From the NCBI GenBank assembly GCA_900550795.1, contig URTN01000001.1:1-17648 (forward strand): a stretch of DNA of 17,648 nucleotides. The letters are read 5' to 3'. The DNA is from an uncultured Mollicutes bacterium (GTDB lineage Bacteria > Bacillota_I > Bacilli_A > RFN20 > CAG-826). Below the pieces are notes generated by a model, which worked only from the letters and a program-made list of their open reading frames with translations, was not told the origin of the DNA and ran no database searches. The position numbers were made by a program, and so were the translations under genes. This document shows positions 15,158 through 17,648 of the stretch, piece after piece. Position 1 is the stretch's first letter; each line of letters opens with the position of its first letter.

Positions 15158-16477
15158 ATGGAACCAATTATTGCTTTAGCGACACCTCCGTTTAAATCAG
15201 CCTTGGCTTTGCTTCGTCTTAGCGGCGATGGTCTTTTTGGTATCGTCTCCAAGTTCATAAATAAAGAAATTGGCGCTGGTTTTAAAAGAAAAATGATACA
15301 TGGGTCTATTGTTTTTAAAAATAAACCAATAGATGATGTAATGCTTTTTTGTTACGAACCAGAATGTTCTATGACTGGAGAAGAGGTGGTTGAGATAACT
15401 TGTCACGGTTCAATGGTTATAGTCAAAGAAATAGTGGAAGCCTTTCTTTCTAACGGGGTTAGATATGCAGAAAGAGGGGAATTTTCTGCCAGGGCGTTCT
15501 ATTTTGGCAAGATGGATTTAATCGAAGCCGAAAGTGTGAATGATTTAATTAACGCTTCTACTAAAGAAGCAAAAGACCTTGCTCTTCTTTCGTATTTAGG
15601 AAAAGTATCGCCTTTATTAACTCCTTTAAAAAATAAAATCAGCGACCTTTTAGCAAAACTAGAAGTAAATATTGATTTCCCTGAATATGAAGATATTGAA
15701 GAAACTAGCTACGAAGACGTTATATCTTCTTGTAATGAATTGCGTTCCTCTTTATTTATCCTTATAAAAGAAGGAAATGAAGGAAAGATAATTAGAGAAG
15801 GCGTAAAGGTTGCAATTGTAGGAGAACCTAATGTCGGCAAGTCCTCAATCTTAAATGCCTTATTAAACGAAGATAAGGCCATTGTAACTTCAATCCCAGG
15901 TACCACTAGAGATGTAATAGAAGGCTATTGCTCTTTTAATGGAGTACCTTTTATATTGTTAGATACAGCGGGTATTAGAGAAAGTAATGAAGTTGTTGAA
16001 AACATAGGTATCGAAAGAAGCAAGAAATCTATCGCTGATTCAGATATGGTTCTACTTATTTCCGATACACGGGATTGTTCTTTTGAAAAAGAAATAGAAG
16101 AACTTAGCAAGGGAAAAATCCTATTAAAAATCAAAAACAAATCTGATTTAATAAAAGAAAAAGAAGAGGGGTATGTATATATATCCGCTATAAACAAGGA
16201 TATTGAGCCTTTGAAAAAGGTGATGTTTGATTCCCTTAATTTAAGTGAGAAATCTTTTTCCAATCCATCTTTTTCAAATGAAAGAGAATTATCTTTATTA
16301 AGAAAAATAGATTCCGAACTAGAACAAATTATTTCTGATTGTAAATCTAGGCAACCCATTGATCTAATTTCCTCTTCTTTGCTTAATGCATATAACTATG
16401 TAAGAGAATTATTTGGAGAAGATCCAACCCATGATTTAAGCGATGAAATCTTCTCAAGATTCTGTGTAGGAAAATGA
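15158..16477 (+). CDS. mnmE: tRNA modification GTPase MnmE
   Basis: MnmE, with MnmG, installs the carboxymethylaminomethyl group on U34 of certain tRNAs, using GTP and a folate donor. The 439-residue product has the N-terminal folate-binding/dimerisation domain (start MEPIIALATPP; EITCHGS at 79-85; ERGEFSARAF at 105-114), a helical domain, an inserted Ras-like G domain (G1 GEPNVGKS 222-229, G2 around PGTTRD, G3 DTAG 269-272, G4 NKSD 327-330), and the invariant C-terminal FCVGK with the Cys conserved. The ATG has only a weak GAAG before it and appears to be at or next to the transcription start. mnmG is not in the window. tatD follows after one base. Confidence 0.96.
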   Translation: MEPIIALATPPFKSALALLRLSGDGLFGIVSKFINKEIGAGFKRKMIHGSIVFKNKPIDDVMLFCYEPECSMTGEEVVEITCHGSMVIVKEIVEAFLSNGVRYAERGEFSARAFYFGKMDLIEAESVNDLINASTKEAKDLALLSYLGKVSPLLTPLKNKISDLLAKLEVNIDFPEYEDIEETSYEDVISSCNELRSSLFILIKEGNEGKIIREGVKVAIVGEPNVGKSSILNALLNEDKAIVTSIPGTTRDVIEGYCSFNGVPFILLDTAGIRESNEVVENIGIERSKKSIADSDMVLLISDTRDCSFEKEIEELSKGKILLKIKNKSDLIKEKEEGYVYISAINKDIEPLKKVMFDSLNLSEKSFSNPSFSNERELSLLRKIDSELEQIISDCKSRQPIDLISSSLLNAYNYVRELFGEDPTHDLSDEIFSRFCVGK

Positions 16478-16478
16478 A

Positions 16479-17255
16479 ATGAATTTTGTTGATTCACATT
16501 GTCATCTTAATGATGAAAGATTCAAAGATAATGTAGATGAAGTAGTTGCATCTTCATTTAAAGCGGGGGTTACTACTATTTTAGTTGTCGGATATGACTT
16601 AGAAAGTTCATTAAAGGCTATAGAAATCGCCTCTAGACATGAAGGGGTCTATGCTGCCATCGGATTTCATCCCGAAAATTTAGAAAATGTAAGCGATGAT
16701 AATCTAAACAAAATAAAAGAACTCTGCAAAAACCCAAAAGTCATAGCCATTGGAGAAATCGGATTAGATTATCATTGGTATAAAGAGCAAAAGGATAGGG
16801 ATAACCAAAAAATATGGTTTATCAAGCAACTAAAAATGGCGGACGAACTTGGTTTACCTATTTCAATCCATTGTAGAGAAGCCGTTCAAGACACTTTTGA
16901 TATATTAAAAGAATACACGCCTCAAGCAAAAGGCGTTTTACATTGCTACTCTGGCTCAGCAAAAATGATGAAAGAATTTGAAAAGCTGGGTTATTATTTT
17001 GGCTTTGATGGGCCTATAACATATAAGAATTCAATCGTTCCAAAACAATGTGTCAAAGAAGTTTCTATTGATAGAATTCTTTCAGAAACCGACTGCCCTT
17101 ATTTACCTCCTGTTCCATTTAGGGGCCAAACAAATTATCCAGAATATATCCCATATATAGTAAGACAAATGTCAGAAATTAAGGAAATTTCTCTTGACAT
17201 TTTAAGCAAAAAAATACAAGACAATTTCAATAAATTGTTCCACGTGAAACCATGA
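16479..17255 (+). CDS. tatD: TatD family metal-dependent hydrolase/deoxyribonuclease
   Basis: TatD proteins are TIM-barrel, two-metal hydrolases with DNase or exonuclease activity, linked to DNA repair and RNA turnover; the exact substrate is not given by sequence. The 258-residue product has all metal ligands: H7 and H9 in DSHCHLND, E93 in GEIGLDYHW, H131 in IHCRE, H155 in HCYSG and D205 in ETDCPYLPP. AGGA lies 7 bases before the ATG. It starts one base after mnmE and overlaps rnmV by 4 bases (ATGA); tatD-rnmV pairing is common in Firmicutes, usually with rsmA next. The codons for its last residues (LFHVKP) carry a parS-like site. Confidence 0.94.
   Translation: MNFVDSHCHLNDERFKDNVDEVVASSFKAGVTTILVVGYDLESSLKAIEIASRHEGVYAAIGFHPENLENVSDDNLNKIKELCKNPKVIAIGEIGLDYHWYKEQKDRDNQKIWFIKQLKMADELGLPISIHCREAVQDTFDILKEYTPQAKGVLHCYSGSAKMMKEFEKLGYYFGFDGPITYKNSIVPKQCVKEVSIDRILSETDCPYLPPVPFRGQTNYPEYIPYIVRQMSEIKEISLDILSKKIQDNFNKLFHVKP
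17236..17251. promoter_or_regulatory. parS: parS-like ParB/Spo0J binding site
   Basis: TGTTCCACGTGAAACC matches the parS consensus TGTTNCACGTGAAACA at every fixed position but the last. It overlaps the 3' codons of tatD, ending one base before the rnmV ATG. parS sites in other bacteria are often inside coding sequence near the origin. It lies about 5 kb from oriC. parA and parB are not in the window. Confidence 0.8.
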
Positions 17256-17648
17256 GTAAGACAGTGATAAATGCCCTAATTGTAGTAGAAGGCACTACCG
17301 ATGTATCCTTATTGACTTCTTTTCTTGAAGCGGAGATAGTTACTACCAATGGCTCAGACGTTCCATGTGAAACAATAGACTACATTTTAGAGGCATCAAA
17401 AAGGAAAGACGTCATAGTTTTAACCGATCCAGATTATCCAGGAAAAAGGATAAGGGATGTGCTAGATCAACATATTCCAAATTTAAAACACGCTTATATT
17501 CCAAAAGAAAAAGCCATCAAACACCATAAGGTTGGGGTAGCGGAATCCGATAAGGAAACAATTCTAGATGCCTTGTCGCATATTACTATTACTAAATCGC
17601 CTACTCCAGGAAATCTAACCTATTCAGACCTTCTCGAACTTAAGCTGG
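17252..17648 (+). CDS. rnmV: Ribonuclease M5 (5' part, cut by the window end)
   Basis: RNase M5 matures the 5S rRNA precursor in low-GC Gram-positives, with ribosomal protein L18 as cofactor. The visible 132 residues start MSKTVINALIVVEGTTD and contain the TOPRIM catalytic motifs: Glu in VVEGTTD (11-17), then LTDPDYPGKRIR with the DxD pair (about 57-68), followed by HHKVGVAESD, the usual KxGVE segment. The gene runs off the right edge; the family is normally about 180-190 residues, so about a quarter is missing. Its ATG overlaps the tatD stop (ATGA). No separate ribosome-binding site is clear, so translation is probably coupled to tatD. Confidence 0.92.
   Translation, partial: MSKTVINALIVVEGTTDVSLLTSFLEAEIVTTNGSDVPCETIDYILEASKRKDVIVLTDPDYPGKRIRDVLDQHIPNLKHAYIPKEKAIKHHKVGVAESDKETILDALSHITITKSPTPGNLTYSDLLELKL
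17359..17374. promoter_or_regulatory. Second, weaker parS-like site inside rnmV
   Basis: CGTTCCATGTGAAACA differs from TGTTNCACGTGAAACA at two fixed positions (T1 to C, C8 to T). It has the same orientation as the site at 17236 and lies about 107 bases from its end. The T at the central CACGTG weakens it. Confidence 0.4.

Noticed and set aside
15925..16359. 144-residue open frame on the minus strand inside mnmE
   Set aside because: Antisense shadow of the mnmE G domain; Ser/Phe/Ile-rich as expected for reverse reading of a coding region.
1..17648. Mycoplasma-type code with TGA as Trp
   Set aside because: yaaA, rnpA, mnmE and tatD all end at TGA at the expected family length, and Trp codons are TGG.

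Overview
This window is the replication-origin region of an AT-rich, Gram-positive-lineage (Firmicutes/Bacilli, possibly Mollicutes-related) bacterium. The gene order is the classic Bacillus-type origin block seen in flipped orientation: tadA, SRP RNA, serS, a glycosyltransferase-like gene, gyrA, gyrB, recF, yaaA, dnaN and dnaA on the minus strand, and rpmH, rnpA, yidC, jag, mnmE, tatD and rnmV on the plus strand. Genes on both arms point away from the dnaA-rpmH gap, so they are co-oriented with replication if that gap is the origin. TGA serves as a normal stop (yaaA, rnpA, mnmE, tatD) and Trp is encoded by TGG, so the Mycoplasma code is not used. No rRNA, tRNA, CRISPR array, insertion sequence or prophage gene was seen.

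Left arm (1-11822, minus strand). dnaA comes first, then dnaN, which ends at a strong terminator. A second unit, yaaA-recF-gyrB-gyrA-glycosyltransferase-serS, is tightly packed with overlaps or gaps of a few bases and ends at a terminator near 626-663. Next come a short SRP RNA gene with its own extended -10 promoter and tadA, which begins only 16 bases after the RNA. Several long open frames start too early: the true starts of tadA, gyrB and dnaA are internal and are re-assigned here.

Origin. The 494-base gap 11823-12316 carries a perfect DnaA box, several one-mismatch boxes, two head-to-tail TTATTCACA boxes and a direct repeat of TGTTTCACG. The dnaA-dnaN gap carries a second pair of boxes followed by four AAT trinucleotides with the polarity expected of a DnaA-trio unwinding element. 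Together this looks like a bipartite origin of the Bacillus subtilis kind.

Right arm (12317-17648, plus strand). rpmH-rnpA-yidC-jag is a ribosome/RNase P/membrane-insertion operon ending in a UUCG-loop terminator. mnmE-tatD-rnmV follows as a second unit, apparently without an untranslated leader. A near-consensus ParB-binding parS site spans the last codons of tatD, and a weaker one lies 107 bases away inside rnmV.

The window is core genome and I do not see a wholly new system. The points most worth a second look are the parS pair, the bipartite origin with its trio element, quinolone-resistance-type residues in both gyrase subunits, an acidic tandem repeat at the GyrA N-terminus, and a YidC with a very large lipoprotein-anchored ectodomain.
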